Shown here: positions 34,870 to 46,369 of the stretch, one piece after another
Position numbering within the stretch: the stretch's first letter is position 1
Layout: every line of letters starts with the position of its first letter
Assembly: GCA_015680685.1 (NCBI GenBank)
Contig: MNCI01035277.1
Location: 367,769-431,768, forward strand
Reading direction: 5' to 3'
Source: Gnetum montanum
Lineage: Eukaryota > Streptophyta > Gnetopsida > Gnetales > Gnetaceae
Length of the DNA: 64,000 nt
Position numbers and translations under genes: made by a program
The notes under the pieces: model-generated
What the model was told of the DNA's origin: nothing
The model's input: only the letters and a program-made list of their open reading frames with translations
The model's database searches: none

Positions 34870-37800
34870 GGAGGCTTAGGCATATGGAGTTCACAATTAT
34901 CGTTGTATTTTGCATTTTGCTCAATGCTATTATATAGCTCTGTAATGTTTGTTGCAATAATTGTGCAATGTATTCCTTTATCAACATATACAAAATATAT
35001 AAAATTTTATTTTAACCAATTTATGTTTATTAGTATATATTATTTGGAATGCAAATAGTGATGATAACTTAAACAATAAAAAAAATAATTAAATTCTACT
35101 TATAGCCCACGAAATCGCTACATAAGAGAACTTACGAGTATAACGTTTGTTGCATTATCTGGAGTCAAGACCATTGATTTTTTAAAGATTCATCCTCCTT
35201 TCTATCTGCAAAGATACAAAAAGATTTTAAATGTTAAACATCTCCAAAGTAGAATTGCATAGGAAATTTATTTTACGCAATTGAAGGATTAAGCATATTG
35301 AGTTCATAATTATCGTTGTATTTTGCCTTTTGCTCAATTATATTATACAGCTTTGTAATGTTTGTTGTAATAATTGTGTAATGTATTCATTCATCAACAT
35401 ATATGAAATATATAAACTTTTATTTTAACCAATTTATGTTTATCAGTATATATTATTTGAAATGCAAATAGTGATGATAACTTAAGAAATAAAAAAATAA
35501 TTAAATTCTACTTATAGCCTATGAAACTGCTACATAAGAGAACTTATGGGTTTAATGTTTGTTGAATTATCTACAGTCAAGACCATTAATTCCTTAAAGA
35601 TTCATCCTCATTTCTATGTGTAAAGATACAGAAAGATTCCAGATGCTAAACATCTTCAAAGTAGAATTGCACAAGAAGTTCGTTTTGCGCAATTGGAGGA
35701 TTAGACATATTTAGTTCATAGTTATTGTTGTATTTTGTCGTTTGCACAATGCTATTATACAACTTTGTAATGGTTGTTGCAATAATTGTGCAATGTATTC
35801 CTTCATCAACATATACGAAATATATAAACTTTTATTTTAACCAATTTATGTTTACTAGTATATATTATTTGGAATGCAAATAGTGATGATAACTTAAAAA
35901 ATAAAAAAAAATTAAATTCTACTCATAGCACGCAAAACCGCTACATAATAGAACTTACAGGTCTAACGTTTGTTGCATTATCTGGAGTCAAGACCATTAA
36001 TTCTTTAAAGATTCATCCTCTTTTTATGTGCAAAGAGACAGAAAGATTTTAGATATTAAATATTTTCAAAGTAGAATTGCATAAGAAGTTTGTTTTGCGC
36101 AATTAAAGGATTAGATATATTGAGTTCACAGTTGTTATCGTTGTATTTTGCCTTTTGCTCAATGCTATTATATAGCTCTGTAATGTTTTGTTGCAATAAT
36201 TGTGCAATGTATTTCTTCATGGACATATACAAAATATATAAACTTTTATTTCAACCAATTTATGTTTACTATTATATATTATTTGGAATGCAAATATTGA
36301 TGATAACTTAAAAAATAAAAAGAATAATTAAATTCTACTCATATTCCCGAAACCACTACATAAGAAAACTTATGGGTTTAACGTTTGTTGTATTATCTGG
36401 AGTTAAAACCATTGATTCTTTAAAGATTCATCCTTCTTTCTATGTGCAAAGATACAGAAAGATTTTAAATGCTAAACATATTCAAAGTAGAATTGCACAG
36501 GAAGTTTGTTTTGCGCAATTGGAGGATTAAGCATATTGAGTTCACAGTTATCATTGTATTTTGTCTTTTGCTTAATGCTATTATACGACTCTGTAATGTT
36601 TGTTGCAATAATTGTGCAATGTATTCATTCATCAACATATACGAAATATATAAACTTTTATTTTAACCAATTTATGTTTATTAGTATATATTATTTGGAA
36701 TGCAAATAGTGATGATAACTTAAAAAATAAAAAAAATAATTAAATTCTACTCATATTACGCGAAATCGCTACATAAGAGAACTTATGGGTTTAATGTTTG
36801 TTGCATTATTTGGAGTCAAGATCATTAATTTCTTAAAGATTCATCCTCCTTTTTATGTGCAAAGATACAGAAAGATTTCAGATGGTAAACATCTTCAAAG
36901 TAGAATTGCACAGGAAGTTCGTTTTGCGCAATTGGAGGATTAGGCATATTGAGTTTACAGTTATCGTTGTATTTTTGCCTTTTGCTGAATGCTATTATAC
37001 AGCTCTATAATGTTTGTTGCAATAATTGTGCAATGTATTCCTTCATCAACATATACGAAATGTATAAACTTTTATTTTAACCAATTTATGTTTATGAGTA
37101 TATATTATTTGGAATGCAAATAGTGATGATAACTTAAAAAATAAAAAAATAATTAAACTCTACTCATAGGCCATGAAACCACTACATAAGAGAACTTACA
37201 AGTTTAACGTTTTTTGCATTATCTGAAGTCAAAACTATTGATTCTTTAAAGATTCATCCTACTTTCCATGTGCAAAGATACAGAAAGATTTTAGATGGTA
37301 AACATCTTCAAAGTAGAATTGCACAGGAAGTTCGTTTTGCGCAATTGGAGGATTAAGCATATTGAGTTCATAGTTATCGTTGTATTTTTCCTTTTGCTTA
37401 TACAACTCTGTAATGTTTGTTACAATAATTATGCAATGTATTTCTTCGTCAACATATACAAAATATATAAGCTTTTATTTTAACCAATTTATGTTTACTA
37501 GTATATATTATTTGGAATGCAAATAGTGATGATAACTTAAAAAATAAAAAAATTAATTAAATTATACTTATAGCCTGTGAAATTGCTACATAAAAGAACT
37601 TACGGATTTAAGGTTTGTTGCATTATTTGGAGTCAAGATCATTAATTACTTAAAAATTCATCTTACTTTCCATGTGCAAAGATACAGAAAGATTTTAGAG
37701 GCTAAACATCTCCAAAGTAGAATTGCATAGGAAGTTCATTTTGCGTAATTGGAGGATTAGACATATTAAGTTCATAGTTATCGTTGTATTTTGCCTTTTA

Positions 37801-37985
37801 CTCAATGCTATTATACAGTAATGTTTGTTGCAATAATTGTGCAATGTATTCCTTCATCAACATATACGAAATATATAAACTTTTATTTTAACCAATTTAT
37901 GTTTATGAGTATATATTAGTTGGAATGCAAATAGTGATGATAACTTAAAAAATAATTAAATTCTACTCATATTCCGTGAAAGCGA
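34700..37985 (+). repeat. tandem array of the Helitron 3' segment, about 411 bp x 8
   Basis: Anchors GCTACATAAG (or close forms) occur at 35117, 35529, 35940, 36355, 36768, 37181 and 37585, after a founder copy inside the helicase gene near 34700. Spacings are 404-415 bp. Each unit holds the last 55-60 helicase codons (from about TGLTFVALSGVKTID to RIAQEVRFAQLED plus a stop), about 170 bp of 3' flank and an AT-rich joint. Short open frames here are pieces of these units, not genes. The eighth unit is split by the copia element and resumes at 44864. Confidence 0.88.
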
Positions 37986-38478
37986 TGTAACAATGTGATA
38001 GCTTTGGATAGCAACATGACAGTTTTCGTTGTTATCCATTGACAGCTTACGTTGCTATTCTTGGCAAGCAACATGTGGAAACGATTGTCATCGATTACAA
38101 CATATGGTGACAACTCGTTACAATTTCATTGTTATCTTGTAATGGTCTCATATTTTTCTAATAAATGGTAACTGATTCCGAGGCCTTTTGGGTTCTTGAT
38201 GGGAGAACAAGGCACGGGGAATCAATTGCAGTGTAGCAGTTCAGGTCCCTTTCACAGTCGCTTACAATGTGCATACACCATCACCGTAGAGCGCCCGTGT
38301 GAAAGAAGATCCGGAACATTCAAGCATCAATGGCATCAATGGCTGGAGGTCAGTTCGATCTATTTTTCAAAATTGATTTGTGCATTTTTGTTTCATGCAC
38401 ATTTGTAGATTAAGAGATCTGTTTTTACATGCTTCCGCTTGTGCAATTCGGTTTTTGATGCACTTAAGATTTCTTACA
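37986..38478 (+). repeat. 5' LTR of the copia element
   Basis: Direct repeat of 44349-44858. It lacks about 17 bp present in the 3' LTR near 44490-44506 and has a handful of substitutions. The last 300 bp are almost identical in the two copies. Confidence 0.92.
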
Positions 38479-38480
38479 TT

Positions 38481-38492
38481 TGGTATCAGAGC
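38481..38492 (+). promoter_or_regulatory. primer-binding site, initiator-Met tRNA type
   Basis: TGGTATCAGAGC lies two bases after the LTR end, the standard minus-strand primer site of plant copia elements. Confidence 0.9.
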
Positions 38493-40001
38493 GAGGTTGG
38501 ATCTCTGCCTTGATACTTAGTTTTGGTTTTCTGGGTTTTGCTGCATTGTTTCTGTCTACAAATTTCTACGATTTTTGTCTATGCATTTCAAGGTTTCTAC
38601 AATTTTTGTCTGCATATTTTTATGATGTTAGTAGATCTAGTGAAATCTGCAACCTCGATTTATGGTGCCCCTTTAGCCCAATTAGAATGAGTGCTTCAGC
38701 GTTTGGATCCTTGATTTTTCATGTTGGCCTTATGTTTTCTTCTGGCCATGGATCTGCTACCCTGAGAGAATGGTGCTATCTCAAGCAGTCTATCCGATTG
38801 AGGCAATGGGTGCTATAGGAAGAGTAAAGGATTGAATATTGCTGTTGCTATTTCTGTAAGTGATTGTTAAAATTTAACAGAACCTTTGTATTTCTGCTGC
38901 GATTTTGCTTGCCATAATTTTGAAGATACCGATAAGTGATGCCTTGGTATTTTGAAATATCCTTTGACATGAAAAAGGAATTTTACTGCAATTTTGGACA
39001 TTTGAATTTAAACTGATGGCCTTTGAAATATTTAATTTGCTCACATGGGTGAGTAATTTTGGCATTTGGAATGGCAGTTTTTAATACTACCATTTTTCGA
39101 AATAAGGATGCATTGATTTAAATGATTCATGTGGAAGAAAATATATATATAGATATATATTCCATTGTTGTTTTGAAAAATGGCAATTATGGACTCATGT
39201 TTTGGTGTTTTTCAAGCAAGAAATGATTGTAGGTTTTTTCATGCTTGCTTAGAATTTAATTGCATTTTGTCAATATTGATTTTGATGCATAATGTAATCG
39301 TATGTATAACAAGAAAGAAAATTTTTGCATCATTTACTAGTGATCCTTATAATTTGTATAGTCATAGAGTGGCCACAGCATCTTTGATTATACAAAATTA
39401 TAAATTAAGAGTTTTGGATCACATAAGTAATTGTGATTAATCACATGTAATATAATAGACTTTATCCCACAGGAATTTCTATTATATTTAATGTGGTCAA
39501 TCAGGATGAAATGTTGAATTATTTTTCTTAATTTGCCCACAGGGATTAAGAAAAGGCATATAATTCAATAGTTTCCTCATAAGGATATATGGATCTATTT
39601 GAATTAAAATTTAGCCCACAGGCAATTTTATGTCATTTGATTCATATCTTGCATGTTTTACATTGGTAAATGTGCCCTAAGGTATTTCATCACATATATA
39701 GTATTGTGATTAATCATCTGTCATATGATAGATTTTGTCCCACATGAATTTCCATTATATTTACAGTGATTAATCAGGGTGAAGTATTGAATTATTTTTC
39801 TTAATTTGCCCACAGGGATTAAGAAAAGGAATATAGTTTAATAGCTTCATCATAAGGATATATGAGTATGTTTGAATTAAAATTTAGCCCACAGGTAATT
39901 TTATGTCATGTGATTCATATTTTTGCATGTTTACATTGGTACACATGTCCTACAATTTATAGCCTAAAATTTAGTGACATAAGCATGTTTATTTTGTAGC
40001 T
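38493..40001 (+). other. long untranslated leader of the copia element with 273-bp tandem repeat
   Basis: About 1.5 kb without a supported gene. Positions 39432-39704 and 39705 to about 39955 are a diverged tandem pair. Each has three copies of a motif close to TTGCCCACAGGGATT / GCCCACAGG. Short open frames (38480, 39180) do not resemble gag. Confidence 0.7.
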
Positions 40002-43000
40002 ATGCAACCTGTAAATTACTCTGACTTTAAATGTGACATTCCTGAATTGATGGGTGATAATTACAAGGTGTGGAAGGAGAGAATTCTCTTTCATTTAGGA
40101 TGGATGGACATTGATTATGCTATCTGTAAGGATGAACCACCTGCGGTTAATGCAACTAGCCATCCAGATGATATTGGTCTTTTATGATAAATGGGAGCGA
40201 TCTAATCGTCTCTGCGTAATGTTCATAAAAACCAAGATCTCGGCTGGTATACGTGGATCATTGGAACAGTATAACAATGTGCGTGCTTTGTTAAAAGCTA
40301 TTGATGAACAATTTGAAACATCAGACAAAGCGTTGGCCAGCACCTTGATAATGAAGTTCTCATCCATGAAGCTCACTAGAATTGGTGGTGTGCGTGAGCA
40401 CATCATGCACATGAGGGACATAGGGGCTCAACTAAAAACACTTGAGGTTGAGATATCTGAATCTTTCCTTGTGCACTACATCCTAAACACGCTCCTACCA
40501 CAGTATGGACCCTTTAAGATTTCTTACAACACACATAAGGACAAATGGTCAATTAATGAATTGATGACCATGTGTGTACAAGAAGAGGGTAGACTTGCCA
40601 TGGAAGCGAAGGATAGTGTGCATCTGGCCATGCAAGGAAAGAATACAAAACAAGTCAACACTAAAGGGAAGGGAAAAATCCCTCCACAAGCTGATATCAA
40701 GAAGGAATCTAGATGCTTTTTCTGTAAAAAGAAAGGGCACATAAAGAAAGATTGCCTTAAACATCAGAGATGGCTTGAAAAGAAAGGTACTCAATCCTCA
40801 TTTGTTTGTTTTGAATCTAATATGGTTGATGTTAGTCATAACACATGGTGGATTGACTCTGGTTCTACAATCCATGTTACTAATTCCTTGCAGGGATTAG
40901 CAAACCTAAGGAAGCCAGTAGGAAGTGAGTCATGCATCTATTCGGGCAACAAGATGCGCTCACATGTGAAAGCGATTGGCACATGCAAATTAGTTTTAAG
41001 TAGTGGTTTTGTTTTGGATTTGGAAAGGACATTTTACATTCCTTGTTTTTCAAGGAATTTAATTTCTGTATCAAGGCTTGTATCATTGGGATTTTCCTTT
41101 AACTTTTCAGATACTATGTTCAGTTTATCTTATAGATCTGAAATAGTTGGAAATGGTACATTAACAGATGGTCTTTTTCAACTTAATTTACAAAACGACA
41201 CTTCTTACACTTCTATGCATGTTCATGCTGGCATTAAGCGATGTGTTATGAATGAGGAATCCTCTATGTTATGGCATCGTAGATTAGGCCATATCTCCAT
41301 TGAGAGAATCAAGCGCTTGGTAACTGATGGAGTACTTAGTACTCTTGATTTTACTGACTTTGACACTTGTGTAAACTGCATAAAGGGAAAGCAGACTAAT
41401 GTGTCAAAGAAAGGTGCCAAGAGTTCTGCCATATTAGAAATCATACATACGGATATTTGTAGTCCAGATATGGATGCATATGATCAACGGTATTTCATTA
41501 CCTTTATTGATGACTACTCACGATACATGTATCTCTACTTGCTTCATCACAAAAATGAAGCTTTAGATGCCTTTAAGGTATTTAAGGCTGAAGTAGAGAA
41601 ACAATGCGGTAAGCAAATAAAGATAGTGAGGTCTGATAGAGGTGGTGAATACTATGGTAGATACACTGATGATGGACAAGCACCTGGTCCCTTTGCTAAG
41701 TTTCTTCAAGAGCATGGGATTGTTGCCCAATACACTATGCCTGGTTCTCCGGACCAAAATGGTGTGGCAGAAAGAAGAAACCGAACATTATTGGACATGG
41801 TGCGGAGTATGCTTAGCAGCTCCAAGCTTCCTAAGTCTTTGTGGAATGAAGCCCTTAAGACGGCAGTGTATATATTAAACCGAGTTCCAACCAAGGCTGT
41901 CTCTAAGACACCATTTGAATTGTGGAAAGGTTGGAAACCGAGTTTGCGACATATACGCATTTGGGGATGCCCGTCTGAGGTAAGAGTCTATAATCCACAA
42001 GAGAAGAAGCTAGACCCTAGGACCATAAGTGGGTATTTCGTTGGATATGCCGAACGGTCTAAGGGATACAGATTTTATTGTCCATCACATACTACTAGGT
42101 TTGTGGAATCAAGGAATGCTAAATTTCTTGAGAATGACTTGATTAGTGGGAGTCATCATCGCTGGAACAAAATTCCAGCGACTGATCATGCGGATGCTCA
42201 ACCCTCTACTTCAAGTACTCGATTGATTGTTGTACACAACACGCCTACAGTACAAATACGTGATGTACATCCACCAGTCGTTGAAGTTCCACAAACTGCT
42301 TGTCAAGATCTAGTAGATCCAACTGAACAACAGATACTAGTTCCTGTTGAACAGCCCGTTGATCATCTTGCCCCTTAGGAGCTTGATGAACCAACATTAA
42401 GACGATCTACTAGAATAAAGTGATCAGCAATTCCTAGTGACTATATAGTGTATCTACAGGAATCTGACTACAACTTGGGAGCCGAAAATGATCCTGACAC
42501 GTTTTCACAAGCCATGAGTTGTAAGGAATCCGACTTATGGTATGATGCCATGAAAGATGAGATGAACTCTATGTCCACTAATGGAGTCTGGGATCTTGTC
42601 AAGTTGCCCAATGGTGTTAAAGCCATAGGATCCAAATGGGTCTTCAAGACTAAAAGAGACTCCTTGGGCAACATTGAAAGATATAAGGCTAGACTTATTG
42701 CCAAAGGGTTCACTCAGCAGGAGGGAATAGATTACATGGAGACCTTTTCTCCTGTATCTAAGAAGGACTCCCTTCGTGTGATCATGGCATTGGCAGCTCA
42801 CTTTGATTTTGAACTACATCAAATGGATGTGAAAACAGCATTCCTTAATGGTGATCTAGAGGAAGAGGTTTATATGAAACAACCTGAAGGATTCTCCTTT
42901 AATGATGGTGAGCAACTGGTATGCAAGCTTAAGAAGTCTATATATGGCTTGAAACAGGCCTCCCGTCAGTGGCATTTGAAATTCCATGATGTCATCACTT

Positions 43001-44061
43001 CATTTGGCTTTGAAGAAAACATCATGGATCAACGCATATACCAGAAGGTCAGTGGGAGTAAAATCTATTTTCTTGTCCTCTATGTGGATGATATCCTTCT
43101 TGCAACCAATGATCATGGATTTTTATATGCGGTGAAACAATTTCTCTCTAAGAATTTTGACATACAGGATATGGGTGAGGCATCTTATGTCCTTGGCATT
43201 AAGATCCATAGGGATAGATCTAGATATATTCTGGGTCTATCACAGGAAACCTATATTAATAAAGTTCTAGAGAGGTTTTGGATGAAAGATTGTTCACCAA
43301 GTATTGCACCCATTATAAAGGGTGACAGGTTCAATTTGAACCAGTGCCCTATGAATGATTTAGAGAAAAGTCACATGAGCAACATTCCATATGCCTCAGC
43401 TGTTGGAAGCCTTATGTATGCTCAGGTCTGCACACGACCTAACATTGCATTTGTTGTGGGGATGTTGGGCCGATATCAGAGTAATCCAGGTATCGACCAC
43501 TGGAAGGCTGCAAAGAAAGTCATGAGGTACCTTCAATGTACAAAGGATTACATGCTTATGTATCGACGAACTGACCATTTGGAGGTGATTGGCTACTCCG
43601 ATTCAGACTTTGTTGGCTACGTTGATTCCATGAAATCAACATCAGGTTATGTTTTTATGCTAGCTGGAGGAGCCATCTCCTAGAGGAGTGGAAAGCAAAC
43701 CTTGGTTGCTACTTCCACAATGGAGGCAGAGTTCGTTTCTTGTTTTGAGACTACTTCACATGGTGTATGGTTAAAGAGTTTCATATCAGGGCTTAGAATT
43801 CTGGACTCAATATCTAGGCCATTACAGATATTTTGTGACAATTCAGCTGCTGTCTTTATGGCTAAGAATAATAAGAGTGGCAGTCGAAATAAACACGTCG
43901 ACATAAAGTACTTAGCCATAAGGGATCGCATTAAAGAAAATAAAGTGGTCATAGATCATATCAGCACTGAATTAATGCTAGCTGATCCTTTGACCAAAGG
44001 AATGCCACCACGGTCATTCAAGGATCATGTCACTCGGATGGGACTTGGTTCCATGATGTAA
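40002..44061 (+). pseudogene. copia gag-pol polyprotein, one frameshift and three stops
   Basis: The ATG at 40002 opens gag (YSDFKCDIPELMGDNYKVWKE). A frame change occurs near the T run at 40180-40183. The next frame runs to 42378, with stops at 42376, 42421 and 43681 in one otherwise continuous frame. Domains in order: CCHC knuckle CFFCKKKGHIKKDC (about 40713), protease WWIDSGSTIHV, pre-integrase MLWHRRLGHIS, integrase core (IHTDIC, VRSDRGGEY, SPDQNGVAERRNRTLLD), RT (MDVKTAFLNGDLEEEVY and LYVDDILLA) and RNase H (GYSDSDFVG, CDNSAAVFMAKN, HVDIKY). This is the copia order, with integrase before RT. The phrases VGSLMYAQVCTRPNIAF and YADPLTKG-like LADPLTKGMPP are TNT1/Tork-like. The breaks are few and could be recent. 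Confidence 0.92.
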
Positions 44062-44336
44062 TATGTTGTACAACATTATAGTGTTAATGAAACTCTATTC
44101 AGTTGTGCTTTTTCTCATACAGTTGCGCATAAAGTCATTAGAGAACACACACATAAGGTCGGACCGCGAATAAACATTGGGTTTATTCATACAGTTAAAG
44201 TTACCATATAAAGGAATTAACTTTGAGAAATAATACATTGTAATACATGAAAGATACTACTCGCATTAAGAAGAACTATCGCCATGATTCATGTATTTGT
44301 TTCTTGAAAGTTGGATATTAGAATAAATATGGAGAC

Positions 44337-44348
44337 CAAGTGGAAGAT
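44337..44348 (+). promoter_or_regulatory. polypurine tract of the copia element
   Basis: A purine-rich CCAAGTGGAAGAT abuts the TGTAACAATG start of the 3' LTR. Confidence 0.65.
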
Positions 44349-44858
44349 TGTAACAATGTGATAGCTTTGGACAGCAACATGACAGTTTTCGTTGCTATCC
44401 ATTGACAGCTTACGTTGCTATCCTTGGCAAGCAACGTGTGAAAACGATTGTCATCGATTGCAACATATGGTGACAACTCGTTGCAATCCATCCGTTGAAA
44501 TCTATTCATTGTTATCTTGTAATGGTCTCATATTTTTCTAATAAATGGTAACTGATTCCGTGGCCTTTTGGGTTCTTGATGGGAGAACAAGGCACGGGGA
44601 ATCAATTGCAGTGTAGCAGTTCAGGTCCCTTTCACAGTCGCTTACAGTGTGCATACACCATCACCGTAGAGCGCCCGTGTGAAAGAAGATCCGGAACATT
44701 CAGGCATCAATGGCATCAATGGCTGGAGGTCAGTTCGATCTGTTTTTCAAAATTGATTTGTGCATTTTTGTTTCATGCACATTTGTAGATTAAGAGATCT
44801 GTTTTTACATGCTTCCGCTTGTGCAATCCAGTTTTTGATGCACTTAAGATTTCTTACA
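44349..44858 (+). repeat. 3' LTR of the copia element
   Basis: Second copy of the LTR, 510 bp, followed by AGCGC and the continuation of the Helitron array unit. Confidence 0.92.
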
Positions 44859-44863
44859 AGCGC

Positions 44864-45220
44864 TACATAAGAGAACTTACAGGCTTAACGTTTGTTGCAT
44901 TATCTGGAGTAAAGATCATTAATTCCTTAAAGATTCATCCTCTTTTCTATGTGCAAAGATACCGAAAGATTTCAGATGTTAAACATCTCTAAAACAGAAT
45001 TGCACAGGAAGTTCGTTTTGCGCAATTGAAGGATTAAGCATATTGAGTTATCGTTGTATTTTGCCTTTTGCTCAATGCTACTATACAACTCAGGAATGTT
45101 TGTTGCAATAATTGTGCAATGTATTCCTTCTTAAACATATACAAAAAATATAAATTTTTATTTTAAGTTAAAAAAAATAGTGATGATAACTTAAAAAATA
45201 AAAAAAATAATTAAATTCTA
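44864..45220 (+). repeat. last unit of the Helitron 3' array, right of the copia insertion
   Basis: Begins GCTACATAAGAGAACTTAC and follows the array consensus (TTGCATTATCTGGAGT, GCACAGGAAGTTCG, TTGCAATAATTGTGC). It lost about 50 bp of the A/T joint. It completes the unit interrupted at 37980. Confidence 0.85.
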
Positions 45221-46300
45221 CTTTGCATTGCTAACATGTGCATAAAGAATATTAAGCATATTTATATTTACTTTGCATTGCTAACAGGTGCATAATCAAC
45301 GGACTTCAAAGGTTAAGGTTTTCGCCGGTGGATGCGAACATTGTTCAAGCATTTCGGTCCATGAAAAATTTGACCTGCAATTTAAACGGTGCGTGACTTG
45401 TGCGAATCCTACCCACCCAGCGGCCCCTCCACTAATTCGCCGGCCTTTCCGTCTTCGTAGTTGGAACATGTTTGGAAAGAGACACCGCACCACCAACCCA
45501 ACCCAACCCAACCCAACCCCACCCCACCACTTAACTCAACCATAAACAAAATCGCAAATAGACATACTAATAATAATATATGCGTCTGTCACATTTTCCG
45601 TGGCAGAAACGGCTCCAAACAATTCCAAATTGAGGCCATGCCAATTATGGGGACATACATAAGCAACCCCTTTATTTATTATTGCAACGCTAAAACACAA
45701 CTTAAGAAAAGATAACATTAACATTGATAAAAAGAAAACGTACGCCTGGTAACGCGGAGAGAGAAAAAACACCGACGTGGAGTAGTAGACCAGTCGGAGG
45801 CGGGGGTAGTGTGAATGCAATTAAAAGAAAGAAAAAACCGCAAAAAAAGCAAACTTTTTTTTTTTTTTTTTTTTTGCCCTTCTTTCTTTCTTTCTAGGAT
45901 TCCGGTCTCCATTGTTAGCTTCCATTTAAGAACCAAAGCAGGGCAGTGGCTTGCGCTGCACCAAAATAGCAATAATAACGAGTTCAGGAAAAGTACAACC
46001 CAAGGCACGCAGCCAGCGGTGGTCCCCACCGCCAGCAGCGGTCGCAGCCCCTTGGCCATGTGACCTCCCGCTAAGCGCAGGAAACGCCAAAACAAAACCG
46101 CAAAACAAAAATTCAGGGGAAAAACCAAGAATAATAAAGAAGACAAAAGCGAGAGAATACTGAATCGAATTGAATTGAATTGAGTTGAATTGCATGCCAT
46201 GCTCGCATTGCATTGAAGTTGGGCGTGGGAAGGCGCTACGGAACAAACAGCAAAGCCTGGCGCGGCCCTTTCTGTTACTGTTGCTAACACTGCTCATGCG
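45221..46300. other. intergenic stretch between the transposon block and BRM
   Basis: No gene is supported. It starts with a 50-bp direct duplication (CTTTGCATTGCTAACA at 45221 and 45271). A CCCAA pentamer run (about 45498-45520) and a 21-base T run (45855-45875) follow. Several open frames of 80-190 codons on both strands are low-complexity and mutually overlapping, and I reject them. From about 45300 the base composition becomes less AT-rich, which suggests the host-gene upstream region begins here. Confidence 0.5.
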
Positions 46301-46324
46301 TGGCCCCGCATCGCATTTTCGATG

Positions 46325-46340
46325 AAACCCTAGAAACCCT
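46325..46340 (+). promoter_or_regulatory. two telo-box motifs upstream of BRM
   Basis: AAACCCTAG occurs at 46325 and AAACCCT again at 46334. Telo boxes of this form are common in plant promoters and leaders near the transcription start and can bind telobox factors. The position, 1.37 kb before the start codon, fits the promoter or first transcribed part of BRM, whose transcription start cannot be fixed from sequence. Confidence 0.55.
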
Positions 46341-46369
46341 AGCATCAGCATTACCAGCAGAAGCAGAGC

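Larger units (their letters stand above)
29661..34870 (+). mobile_element. Helitron (rolling-circle transposon) remnant with RepHel gene
   Basis: Pieces of a RepHel protein follow in the expected order on the + strand: an N-terminal region (30292-30714), a Helitron-like N domain with HUH and two-tyrosine motifs (31004-33010), then a Pif1-type helicase (33270-34870). GT-AG breaks in coding similarity (for example after 31335 and before 31423; before 32487) indicate that the gene had introns. Scattered stops make it a dead copy. I could not define the 5' TC terminus. The 3' end passes into a tandem array of its own last segment. Confidence 0.8.
37986..44858 (+). mobile_element. Ty1/copia LTR retrotransposon (Tork/TNT1-like), nearly complete
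   Basis: LTRs of 493 bp (37986-38478) and 510 bp (44349-44858) begin TGTAACAATG and end TTCTTACA. The primer site is TGGTATCAGAGC (38481-38492, initiator-Met tRNA type). A 1.5-kb leader precedes a single gag-pol (40002-44061). The flanks AGCGA (37981-37985) and AGCGC (44859-44863) are a 5-bp target duplication with one mismatch. It sits inside the Helitron-derived array. LTR similarity is high, so it is the youngest large insertion in the window. Confidence 0.92.

Noticed and set aside
34860-37490. Repeated 60-73-codon open frames in the Helitron array as a small gene family
   Set aside because: They are the same non-coding stretch repeated with the array; the conserved coding part is in another frame and ends at the helicase stop.
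34700-37985. Regularly spaced repeats as a CRISPR-like array
   Set aside because: The unit is a 411-bp head-to-tail tandem with no short repeat and variable spacer structure, in a plant nuclear genome.
45498-45535. CCCAA pentamer run as an interstitial telomere
   Set aside because: The plant telomere repeat is CCCTAAA; this is a simple pentamer microsatellite.
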